NCBI RefSeq assembly: GCF_003369915.1
Contig: NC_046674.1
Span: forward strand, 13,640,001 to 13,704,000
Reading direction: 5' to 3'
DNA length: 64,000 nucleotides
Origin: Drosophila miranda
Taxonomy: Eukaryota; Arthropoda; Insecta; Diptera; Drosophilidae
Part shown: positions 54,701 to 64,000 of the stretch, one piece after another
How the letters are laid out: each line of letters starts with the position of its first letter
Position numbering within the stretch: the stretch's first letter is position 1
Made by a program: the position numbers and the translations under genes
Notes under the pieces: generated by a model
Seen by the model: only the letters and a program-made list of their open reading frames with translations
The model's database searches: none
What the model was told of the DNA's origin: nothing

Positions 54701-56623
54701 ATGTCGGAGACAGGCTGCCGGCATTATCAGAGCTACTTGAAGGAGCACGGATATGATACATACCGGGTCATCGATGCTTATTTTTCTGCCTGCGTGAACA
54801 AAGATGCGCGTTTGAAGAAGGTGAGGGGAAGAGAGAGTGAGCGAAACAGAGCGCGAGAGAGAGAGAGAGAGAGAGCGTTACGGTTATGTGCAGAGTTCAC
54901 TGACACAGTCCGTTAAGTGGGGAGGGAAGAGGAAGATCAGTGCTGGCAATAAAGTGATTACCAAACAAATTTTGATTGGTGTGTTTTTAAACACTGCCAG
55001 CCGTTACCACTTAAATCTTGGCCATCCCTAAGCGCGCTTTCACCTTGACTGACATTTAACCCTTTTCGTCCACCGCCAGGCCATACACTGCTACTGCTTC
55101 GAGTGCGGCAGCGCCAGCATCCAGCTATACGCCTGCCTGCACTGCATCTACTTTGGCTGCCGGGGCTCACACATCCACAGCCATCTGCGGGCCAAGAAAC
55201 ACCATGTGGCCCTGGAGCTGTCCCATGGAACGCTTTACTGCCATGCGTGTCGCGACTTTATCTACGACTCGCGCAGCCGTGAGTACGCGCTGATCAACCG
55301 GAAGCTGGAGGCCAAGGATCTGCAGAAGAGCCTGGGGTGGCAGCCGTGGATACCTTCGGCCAAGGACTCGAACCTGCTGCTGGCCAATCCACGACGCCGG
55401 CTAGTGCGGCCCAATCAGACGATCGGGCTGAGGGGACTCCTCAATCTGGGGGCCACCTGCTTCATGAACTGCATTGTCCAGGTGAGTGGTGAATGCAGGA
55501 AAGGTAATCTCCCATGACCCCCCATTGTCATCCCCCCCAGGCCTTGGTACACACCCCACTGCTGAGCGACTACTTTATGTCGGACCGGCATGACTGCGGC
55601 AAGTCCTCGCACAAGTGTCTGGTCTGCGAAGTGTCGCGTCTCTTCCAGGTGATACACAATCTTCCGATTGCCACTTTCCACTAATATTCGCCTTTTTTTC
55701 GCCAGGAGTTCTATTCGGGCTCCCGTTCGCCGCTGTCGCTGCATCGCCTATTGCATTTAATCTGGAACCATGCCAAGCACCTGGCAGGTTACGAGCAGCA
55801 GGATGCGCACGAGTTCTTCATTGCCACGCTGGATGTGCTGCATCGGCATTGCGTCAAGGCCAAGGCGGAGCACGAGAGCAAGAGCAATAGCTCTAGCTCG
55901 GGTAGCGGCACCAATTCAACCAGCTCCTCGACTTCCAGCTACGGACAGTGCAACTGCATCATCGACCAGATCTTCACGGGCATGCTGCAGAGCGACGTGG
56001 TGTGCCAGGCCTGCAAGGGCGTGTCCACCACATTCGATCCCTTCTGGGACATTTCGCTGGACCTGGGCGAGACCACGACGCACGGTGGTGTAACGCCCAA
56101 GACGTTGATCGACTGCCTGGAGCGGTACACGCGGGCCGAGCATCTAGGCTCCGCGGCGAAGATAAAATGCTCCACCTGCAAGTCCTACCAGGAGTCCACC
56201 AAGCAGTTCAGCCTACGGACTCTGCCGAGCGTGGTCTCTTTTCATCTGAAGCGCTTTGAACACTCGGCGCTGATCGATCGCAAGATCTCCTCGTTCATCC
56301 AGTTCCCCGTCGAGTTCGATATGACGCCCTTCATGTCCGAGAAGAAGAATGCCTACGGCGACTTTCGCTTCTCCCTGTACGCGGTGGTCAATCACGTGGG
56401 CACCATCGACACTGGCCACTACACGGCGTATGTGCGGCATCAGAAGGACACGTGGGTAAAGTGTGATGATCATGTGATAACTATGGCATCGCTCAAACAG
56501 GTGCTGGACAGCGAGGGGTGAGTGGAATACATATAGAAGTATATGATGCAAAATGTGTCATTGTCACTTCTCTCTTTCAGCTATTTATTGTTTTACCATA
56601 AAAACGTGCTGGAATACGAGTAG
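54701..56623 (+). CDS. not: nonstop, SAGA deubiquitinase (USP22/Ubp8 family)
   Basis: Ubiquitin protease of the SAGA deubiquitinating module that removes ubiquitin from histone H2B in the nucleus; needed for photoreceptor axon targeting in flies. Exons 54701-54820, 55080-55481, 55541-55648, 55706-56517 and 56581-56623 give 494 residues. A ZnF-UBP domain begins near residue 41 ([29 protein letters not shown]). The USP domain has the Cys box NLGATCFMN with Cys167, two zinc-type CxxC pairs (CQAC, CSTC) and the His box TGHYTAYVR with His448. The protein ends NVLEYE. I chose the ATG of [10 protein letters not shown]: the frame is open for about 245 more codons upstream but has no ATG there. Exon 1 and the promoter are duplicated 4.1 kb upstream. 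Confidence 0.96.
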
Positions 56624-56654
56624 AGAGGGCATCCATAGAGACTGCATCCCCCGG

Positions 56655-56695
<41 letters not shown>

Positions 56696-57220
56696 AAACA
56701 CTACACACCCATAGGCACATACAATTAGCATAACGAATACACACACCCAAAACAAAACCGACAAGGCCGCGGCAGCGCTAACAATTTAAGAAATAATTTA
56801 AAGAAAAAGTAAATCAACTTCTATGTAAGCCCGCGATTGAACAATAGGAGGGAAAAATCAAAACCTTTGTGTGCCCAAAACTCTTTAATGTGTAATCTGT
56901 ATCAATCCTAGCAATACCCTTATTGTTCTAAGTATTTCAAAATCCATAATACTAAAAACTAAACAAATGCTAAACAACATTCTGCTTATGTACATACAAA
57001 CGAGTCATCGAAGCAAAGATACCGATTCCGCTTGCAAGTTCAGTAGCACCGCTTATCTTTGATCTCTGGGGAAAAGAACTTGCATCGCGATCGACAAAAC
57101 ACAAGAACACACTGACAATCAAAGACAAAAACAACGACCAAAAGTGGTTTATGTTTGTTTAAGGCTCGCGAAAGTACAGTATTGTATTGCAAAATCGGCA
57201 AAAAAAAGAGTTGAAGACCG
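56624..57220. other. nonstop 3' UTR and spacer
   Basis: Contains a CA repeat (56655-56691) and A-rich sequence after the nonstop stop codon. I see no clear AATAAA and no further gene before the tRNA. Confidence 0.6.
56655..56691. repeat. (CA)n microsatellite
   Basis: CA run of about 36 bases just after the nonstop stop codon, in the 3' UTR. Confidence 0.9.
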
Positions 57221-57228
57221 AAAAAAAA
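57221..57228 (-). terminator. RNA polymerase III terminator for tRNA-Pro
   Basis: Eight A on the plus strand, read as T8 on the tRNA strand, about 20 bases after the tRNA 3' end. This is the usual Pol III stop signal. Confidence 0.75.
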
Positions 57229-57247
57229 TTTAATTTACTTCCACCTT

Positions 57248-57319
57248 GGGCTCGTCCGGGAATTGAACCCGGGACCTCTCGCACCCGAAGCGAGAATCAT
57301 ACCTCTAGACCAACGAGCC
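57248..57319 (-). tRNA. tRNA-Pro (anticodon CGG)
   Basis: 72-base cloverleaf on the minus strand. The acceptor stem GGCTCGT pairs with ACGAGCC, the anticodon loop is TTCGGGT (anticodon CGG, reads CCG), and the T arm CCGGGTTCAATTCCCGG serves as B box. The D arm GGTCTAGAGGTATGA serves as A box. No intron; a T8 terminator follows. It lies between nonstop and F-box copy B. Confidence 0.95.
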
Positions 57320-58129
57320 AGTTGAACATGGAGCGTCCTATTGTGGATTTAATGCACGGGCTCGCTCTGCTGGGGCATGCTTTGTCCGTATGTCTGTAGT
57401 CGGGTGTGAACGAGACGACTATAGTGTGCACCGGGGTTTCTATTTCTACATGCAAATTGTTAGAAATGTAATTTTGGTTGTTGTCCGTGCTAGGCTAGCT
57501 AAACCACAAACCTTTTAGTGTGGCAAGGGTCCAGGAATTGTATTTACGTTGCATTTAAAATTAATTCAATACAAATAAAATAAAATGTTTCAAATTTGTA
57601 CAAATAGATAGGCTTGTTAAATAAAATACTTTAGAGGTAATTTAAAAAAGTATATTAAATACATTTGATTTCTCTCATTCGATCAAATTTGCACGACTAT
57701 AATTGGACCATATTGGAAGTAAGTGGAGAAGAGTAGTCGACTTTTTATTTCCATGGGATTTTATTAAATAAATATGTATACATTTGGACTACACCGACTC
57801 CACGACACCCTTTTCCTACGATATTTTTGTAACATTTAGTGGGGGTTCTCATTTAGCCAACCAAAATTCTGCCTTTCTTTAAAATTCGAAATGTAGAATT
57901 GGACTTTGGTTTGCGAATTACCTTTCCCTTCCCGAGGGTGCTGGCGACCGTATTTATTGTTGTTATTGTTGGGGGTAAAAAAAATCGCACAATTAGCACA
58001 CCTACAGGAAAAAGAAAAGGCGACCCATCCGCATGCAAGCCCGTATACATTATACGTATTACGTATACATACATACGTATTTCTTATGGCGGTCTGTGGA
58101 GAAGTAGAACAGAGGCTGTACATATTTAG
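57320..58129. other. Spacer between tRNA-Pro and F-box copy B
   Basis: About 810 bases, A/T-rich, no gene seen. An AATAAA on the minus strand at 57953-57958 is the nearest one downstream of F-box copy B and could serve as its poly(A) signal. Confidence 0.5.
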
Positions 58130-59980
58130 TATTCTTGAAAATCTATTTTCATAATCATTTGCAGTAAATCTTGATGTCAGTCAATGTAATCAAGTCCCAC
58201 ACTTCGGAATTCGGCAGTTTGTTCATCTGCAATAAAAATGGTTTCAATTTCGGCGAAATTCCACTCCAGAGCAAACACTCACCAATTCCTGCTTAAGTTC
58301 ATCGGTTTTATCCAAGTCCCCTACCAATTTAAAGCGTTTCTGTGTGCTGAAACCGTTTTCCTTTAAAACCTGAATAAAGGACTCCAGTAATTCGGAGAAT
58401 ATAGATTTTAAAATACCATTTTTGGTGTCAAGAAACTGCAAGCTTTTACAATTTCTGAGAACAATTATTAAATCCTTTGCATAGAATTCGTGTTCATAAT
58501 CTTTAGGTATTAATATCAGAGACTCCAGTGTATTGGCGTACTTTAAAATAAGTTGCGCCACGCTTTCAGTTAAACATACACTATAGAACAATCTCAACGT
58601 TTTCAGCTTCGGACATGTTGGAAATTCTTGTTTAATGTAGAAATACCGAAGAGACAGCTCTTCCAATTCGGGATACAAAAAATCCAGTTTCTGTGATGTT
58701 TTCCGGAGACCAGAAACCATGAGCTTCCGTAGCTTCTTTAAATGGGAGCAGATTTCGAAAATATTTTGGAATTCGACAGATTCCACGTCCAGTTTTTCCA
58801 AATTAGTCAGTTGCCTTAAATGATCCTCTGGAAAAAATGTAAAGCACTTGTCAAGGAAATTATTAGCTTATGAAGTAATTGTAATTCTCACTCTGGTCCG
58901 GAGTATTTCCAATTAAACACAATCTTTTGCAGTTTGGATTTATGTGCTGCAACAGATCCGATCCGCGATAACGGTTACTATTCAAGCCAAGTTTTTGTAT
59001 CCCTTTCATGCCTAAAATACGTTTGATCGCGTTGAAATTTCCATCTGTGACCACGATAAAGGCAGATTCGAGGTTAATGCAGTACTTTTCTATGAGTTCT
59101 CCAATTCGATCCGTTACATCACTAGATTTGATTGAAATATCCACAACAGTGGACCCGCACAGGGACAAAATAACTCTAAACTCGTCGTACGTATAGCGGA
59201 GTACAGAAGTGCCGCCTACAAAATGGCAGCAATTCAGTCGCTTGTAATTCCCTCCAACGTGGTAGGCAAATGCGCGGCCAAGCTGCTGGTGGACTTGGGC
59301 CGCTTTTACTTGTTCTTTCTCATTCAGGTATCCGAACACTTTGTCAATGATCTCCAGTGGTAAATTTAGAAGCATGTTGAAGCTTTTTAGCAGAGAGGCC
59401 GCAAAGACGCTGCCTGTGCGTTTTCAGCGTCCAGTGGAAATATGTATATGTCCGTAAAGTCTGCTGCCAATTTCCTCAGCAGCAATCGTTTCTCGAATAG
59501 CGGCGATTCGGAGATGGGGTAGCGTCAATATTTCAATCGCGGCGGCGGCGGCGGCGATGGCGACGGCGACGGCGACCGCAAGCTTCGCTCTCGCTGCCGA
59601 CACACATTCACGCAGTTCCCTTTCTATCCTTCATTCTATGGTTCTCTTAGCAACAGCAGCAACAATGCTAAGCGGTGCTGCCACCTTTTTATCAGAAAAA
59701 AGCTGTTTCTACTTTAAAATAAACGAAAAAAAAACTGAATATTTTCAAAATAAAATAAGAAAGGCCATATTTGGCAACATCAAAAAAGTTGAAAAAAGCC
59801 AAACAAATTTATAATAAATTCAGAACTCCCGCTTCCCGTTATTCACAAAATTTTCCCGCATTTGGTCTTGAAAAAAAGCCAGATCTGCGGGAAAAAAGCA
59901 TAATCGGCAGCACTAATCTCTCTCGTTCTCAGCAAATACGAACGCTCGTGTGAAGCGCAGGGAACAAACGAACGGGACTA
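58130..59980 (-). repeat. Inverted duplication, arm B (contains F-box copy B)
   Basis: Reverse-complement match to 31609-33452, with introns and upstream DNA included, so the copy was made from DNA and not from spliced RNA. Its leader has about 10 extra bases before the ATG relative to arm A. Homology ends in the middle of the AATAAA that arm A has. Confidence 0.9.
58155..59375 (-). CDS. F-box/leucine-rich-repeat-like protein, copy B
   Basis: Exons 59375-58892, 58827-58283 and 58226-58155 give 366 residues, the same length and splice sites as copy A. About a dozen residues differ: L to Q (KELVK/KEQVK), L to F, K to E in the F-box half; E to D at the exon 2 start, F to V, R to Q, D to K, N to D, S to G, V to I, I to V in the LRR half; and the last residue is K instead of I. 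No frameshift or premature stop, so this copy also looks functional. The native poly(A) signal is missing; the nearest AATAAA is about 200 bases further on. Named partner or substrate unknown. Confidence 0.8.
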
Positions 59981-60554
59981 GACACTACTTTGGTGCGTAT
60001 TTTCTGTCATTTTTGTTGTGATCTTCTCTATTGGCATACATATGTACATATGTACATTTTGTCTGTTTTCGGAAGTTTTTGTCTTTTTTTGGAATCTTTT
60101 ATAAATATATAAGTATTGGTTTTTTTTTGGTGGTCTCGGACTAGTCAATTGAAGTGTTAATGTTTACGCGCTTCACAGCACTAGTGAGCACCGTTACTTG
60201 AAATTAAGTGCGTATTGCAAAAAAAATTTCTGAGGGCGTCATTTGCGTTTTGCGTGCTTAGAAAATTCCCGATCAGATTTTTGTTGGGATAGGTAAGCGG
60301 TGTAGATTATATTTATATCAACCATTAGGTCGGCGTTGTTCTTATAACCGAACAGAAAATCGACTTGTGAATCACAATCAGAAAAATGGGTAAGATTTGC
60401 ATTTAACACAAATTTGCGGCTAATAATTCTTACAATTCCGGTATCAGAGAGACCGATCGGAATGCAGTTTTGGAAAGTCTGAACTCGGTTGACATACCAT
60501 AAACCCACTCCAGTCACCAAACAATCTTGGCAAAATATATGAGGATATCGAGTC

Positions 60555-60760
60555 CGATGTGCAATTCATTATTAAGACACGCATACGTGAGCGTCCAATA
60601 AAGGCCCCCGAATGTGTTCGCTGCCACCAGTACTTCCATGGACGCCTTGCCGCAATATGCGAAAAGCAACCAGCGGTGAATTCTGGCCTAGGTTTCTCTT
60701 TACTGTTGGAAATGGTCAAACATCACATCAGGCGAGTGTTTCTACTGTAAGGCGGATCAC
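60555..60760 (+). pseudogene. Possible gag-like zinc-knuckle fragment of a retroelement
   Basis: An open stretch encodes RERPIKAPECVRCHQYFHG...C, a CxxC then H spacing like the zinc knuckles in ORF1 of jockey-clade non-LTR elements, with a second GECFYCKADH-like piece in a different frame near 60730. No reverse transcriptase is seen nearby. Frames shift and stops occur, so it is at best a fossil. It could be chance. Confidence 0.25.
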
Positions 60761-61039
60761 GCCAAGATGTGGAACCTGGGATGAGATCCGTAAGATCATG
60801 GGCACTGAAGTTTGATACTCGCCACCAGCCCACTTAATCTATGTTTCAAAAATGTATTGATCGTGTTGAAATTGGTCAGTGTCTAGTCAAATAATTGATG
60901 TATGTGCTTTTTTTTGTCGAGAAGGAGAGCATTTGTTTATATTATTCTATACTTTTAGCTTTAACCTATATAACAAAATCGTCCGACACCCACGAGCACA
61001 CAGGCCAGGGCTTCTCCTCTTCGGAGCGACATTTATGAA

Positions 61040-61808
61040 GTGCTCAAGTGTCGTCGTTGGCCGCTCACATTAGCTGGGGCAAAAAGGAAATGCAACACGG
61101 GCATGACTGCTATAAACCCTTATGGCCTAGTCACACCAGCTTGACACTGCAGCCCCGCACGAGAAGCATCAGCACACCCCAGCGGAGTGACTTAACGCTA
61201 AGTAAGTGCATTGAATTGAAATGCTGCTAACGTTTTTATGCTGGCTTCCTTTGTTTTTTCTTGCAGAGAGGAATTTTAAACGCCTTCAGCACCTTTTGAC
61301 GGAACGACTGCTGCAGGATGAGATCAGCAGAAGCTTTGTCAGCGCACTGACACTGGGTTGTGGCCACTTCCAGCTGAGTCATTTTGGGTTACTCTAAAAT
61401 ATTTCCATTGCACTATTTGTGCACTTGTATTAACCTATCTATCATCTCAATTGCAGTGCGGATTCAATGCTCAGCTCTCAGCGGCAGCGCCCCCCCATTC
61501 AAATCAGCGAACAAATTCATGTCACCGATAACAATTCAATCACTTAAGAGTTCAACACATTTTGGAATCGCTTTACAATGCCCCAAGAGCACCCCATGGG
61601 TCCAACTTGCAAGTTGTACCCGCCGGACACATTGCGGTGTCGTCCTAGCTCCTTCTGGGCACAACTCTTGCTGGTAAGTGCAGACGCTTTAGATTGCATT
61701 TGCTTCTGCTTATTTTCTTTTTTCCCTTTGCTGCAGTTTCGTCAACAACTTGCAAATCCATTCAATGGATTCACTTCTGCTTCTGCTTCAACTTTTACTA
61801 CTTCTTAG
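61040..61808 (+). pseudogene. Possible broken multi-exon gene
   Basis: Three intron-like stretches are visible. Intron 1 (61201-61266) has donor GTAAGT and acceptor TTGCAG. Intron 2 ends in TTGCAG at 61456 but its expected donor reads CAG|CTGAGT near 61374, as if GT had mutated to CT. Intron 3 (61675-61737) has GTAAGT and CTGCAG. Flanking frames (for example LQHLLTERLLQDEISRSF) stay open only in pieces and stops interrupt the middle exon. I do not recognise the parent. A noncoding spliced RNA is an alternative. Confidence 0.3.
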
Positions 61809-63676
61809 AGATCCGCATTCTGGTGCTTCAACAAGCGGCTCTTGGCTCCTGATAAATCAATGCTGCAGTGGATAGGACGAAGCCTCTGGCCTGGCTCTCT
61901 GCTGCTCTCGACTTCGTTTTGTCTTCGACTTGAATGGGGTCGAAATCGTTGCTATTAAGTCCGCCCAGGACTTTATTTGGCTTGCACTTGAGCATAAGTT
62001 ATAATGATCTGTATCTGTATGGAAAGCCGTGCTTGTACTGCCATTTTGTGCCTCAATAGCTGTACTTAACAGGTAGAAAACTTGACAAATGCTTGTGGAG
62101 CTGCTATAGGTGTACGACATGAAGTAAAGGACTTATGCATAGCTTGTGTGGACTTGTAAAATGCGTTAAGACTTTTTAGCGCGGCATCACTAGGTACGTC
62201 TGATTGTATTTCAACAGCTTTATGTGTGAAAAACTCTTTGTTTGACGATTTTGTAAGCTATATATATATATTTAATCGGCAACTGTAATCATTATATTCT
62301 TTAAGGTCTCCTAATGGAGTTTAACCCTCTTAAAATACTCTCAATTTGTATTTCGTGTAGTTTTTAATGCCCTTTATTTCTGTCTGATAATCCATGCCGT
62401 TTCCAACAGCTGCATCTCTTAGTTGTTAGTGCTTAACTATAGATCGCCATTTCAATGGATAAGAAAACAACATCTACAGCACTTCCTCGACGCCAACATC
62501 CGGCCATTCCTTCCTTTGTATCTCATTTCAAAAACAGTTGGCCCTCCCGCCCTATACGAACGCTTCTAGCGTTGACAGCAACAGCAATTCACCAACTGGA
62601 CAACAGTTCAGACTCGGTCTACGACTCGACCTCAGTGGCTGCCTGCTGTTCTAGCAGTCCCCTCTTTGGCCTCTGGGCACTTTGGAATAACTTGGACAAT
62701 TGCTTTCATGCTGATTTCGTTTCGTTTCGCTTCGAGCCTCTCTCACTCTCGGGCTAAGCTAAGTTGCTTTTAAACTCATTTAAAGTTGCTCATGATGGCG
62801 GCAGCTTAACCATGTATTAGCACTATTTTAGAGGATGGCCATGCCAGGACTTTTGTTGGGGTTAGGGCAGGGGCAGGGCAAGGGCGAGGGCGAGGGGTAA
62901 ATATTCCAATTAGTGTTGCTGCCCCAGATTTCGTTTCCTCAGTTGTAGTTTTGTGAATAATGCAATTGTTTCAAATATTCATGGAAGTCTGGTCTGGTCG
63001 CCTTGTCTTTGATAGAAATGGTGAATACGATCGATATTTAACTAGATATTAGGCAAGGCATTATTTACCTTATTAAACATATAATATATATTTAAACCAT
63101 TGCCAATTTATGAGGCATTTCCCATGGCGACATTATGCAAAATGTGATTGTTTTTCTACCATACTTATTCTGTATTAATATCCCTTGGTTTTTCCTTAGT
63201 TCAGAGCCGGTTTCCTCCTTTAAATCAGATGGTTGCACCCTTTATGCTACTCCCGGCTAAAGAATAGACAAAGATGAGACTTGAGTACCCCTGAGCCTGG
63301 CCATTGTGCTCAGTGCTTGGGTGTCCTCCATGCTCCTTGCTTGACTGCAGTTGCCCTCTTTCCATTATTGAAGTGTGCACTTCCGCTAAATGGTATTTGG
63401 GGCAAGCACATAAGCTTACCCTCTGCCCAGCCCACTCTTGTGTCCCCCGGCCTCTCCTCTCGGCCAATACTGGCGCTGAATTTAGTGGCACTTGCAATTT
63501 TTATGGCAAACAATGAAAGGGAGACACCAGACTGAGCACAAAATGTGTGCCAGCTGGGAGAGGGGCCCCCCATATACATTGACATTGTTCCGCTTGTGGC
63601 AGGCTTGGATGGGGAGATTTGCATTTATTTGCATGCCATCCTAACGGAGGCGCGAATAAAGAGATACATTCCCGAA

Positions 63677-64000
63677 CTATGCCAGACAAGGCCTCTTCAA
63701 CATCTGCTGCTGTTCGTTAATCCATTTGTAAATTGCTTTAAAATAGTAAACAAAAATGGTGATATTCGATATTATCTTTGCAGATTATGATCCTTAACTT
63801 ACTCCAACGGGAACCCATGACAACAGGGCATACTGCGTGCTTTGAAAGCTTATCGGGATCGCCAGCGTTGTTCAGGTTGTCCCAGATCAAAGCATTCCCT
63901 TTTTTGGGCTCTACAGAAATCTTTAATTTGGGAAAAACCACGGCTCCTCCCAGCCGAACGTCGCTTGCCTGAAAGGGATGGGGAAACAACTCTAAAAGAT
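63677..64000 (-). CDS. Prolyl 4-hydroxylase alpha-type protein, C-terminal end (partial)
   Basis: The last two exons of a gene running off the right edge. Exon 63968-63803 encodes SDVRLGGAVVFPKLKISVEPKKGNA then KHAVCPVVMGSRW; exon 63735-63677 encodes YKWINEQQQMLKRPCLA and stop, giving the typical end of the family. Both introns have GT-AG ends. This is the 2-oxoglutarate/Fe(II) dioxygenase domain of collagen prolyl hydroxylases of the endoplasmic reticulum. The second iron-binding His lies in KHAVCPV. The lysine that binds 2-oxoglutarate in the usual CPVLVGNKW motif is Arg here. The family is large and fast-evolving in flies, so I give no symbol. The upstream exons, including the HxD iron motif, are outside the window. 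Confidence 0.85.

Larger units (their letters stand above)
50950..55056. repeat. Tandem duplication, unit 2
   Basis: Second copy of the unit at 46837-50947, differing by scattered substitutions and a 6-base in-frame deletion in bora (near 51490). Its right end lies in nonstop intron 1, just before the exon 2 acceptor at 55079, so this unit is continuous with the full nonstop gene. Confidence 0.95.
59981..63676. other. Mostly decayed noncoding region right of F-box copy B
   Basis: About 3.7 kb without an intact gene. It holds a possible zinc-knuckle retroelement remnant (60555-60760), a possible broken multi-exon gene (61040-61808), an open frame of 100 codons starting at an ATG at 62455 that I do not recognise, and a G-rich patch near 62.87 kb. 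The last part (about 63200-63676) may be the 3' UTR of the prolyl hydroxylase gene. Confidence 0.45.

Noticed and set aside
46837..55056. Possibility that the tandem duplication is only two haplotypes placed in series
   Set aside because: Not excluded, but the precise breakpoints, with nonstop continuing only from unit 2 and a two-base filler at the junction, look like a true rearrangement. Kept as a finding with this caveat.
57187..57399. Open frame on the plus strand containing PGIEPGTSRTRSENHTSRP
   Set aside because: It is the antisense of the tRNA-Pro gene, a common false protein in annotations.

Overview
This window is nuclear DNA from a Drosophila species. The support is spliced genes with short GT-AG introns, fly core-promoter motifs, dense CA, GA and CAG microsatellites, and recognisable orthologues of MYPT-75D, bora and nonstop, which sit together at cytological region 75D (Muller element D) in D. 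melanogaster. The long, simple-repeat-rich noncoding DNA suggests the obscura group, where Muller D is the XR arm, but that is inference.

Layout. Positions 137-3929 (minus) hold the coding exons of MYPT-75D, a prenylated PP1-targeting subunit. Roughly 3,970-44,050 is noncoding and is probably mostly the long first intron of MYPT-75D; a TATA-like candidate promoter and a good splice donor lie near 44.8 and 44.06 kb. Within this noncoding DNA, at 32205-33425 (plus), is a three-exon F-box/LRR-like gene. An almost identical second copy lies in opposite orientation at 58155-59375. The two arms of this inverted duplication are about 1.85 kb each and about 24.7 kb apart.

From 46837 to 55056 there is a direct tandem duplication of a roughly 4.1 kb unit. 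Each unit contains a complete bora gene (minus), the bora/nonstop divergent promoter region, and the first exon of nonstop (plus). Only the right-hand unit continues into the rest of nonstop (coding 54701-56623). The window therefore has two intact bora genes, one complete nonstop gene and one orphan nonstop promoter plus first exon. Further right are a tRNA-Pro(CGG) gene (57248-57319, minus), the second F-box copy, about 3.7 kb of decayed sequence with possible broken-gene and retroelement remnants, and the last two exons of a prolyl 4-hydroxylase alpha-type gene running off the right edge (minus).

Functional links. Nonstop is the deubiquitinase of the SAGA complex, Bora activates Aurora A and Polo kinase at mitotic entry, and MYPT-75D targets PP1. 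They are neighbours by synteny and do not form one pathway. The most interesting feature is the pair of recent structural changes: a tandem duplication that doubles bora and gives nonstop a second upstream promoter, and a long inverted F-box duplication that brackets both bora copies and the entire nonstop gene.
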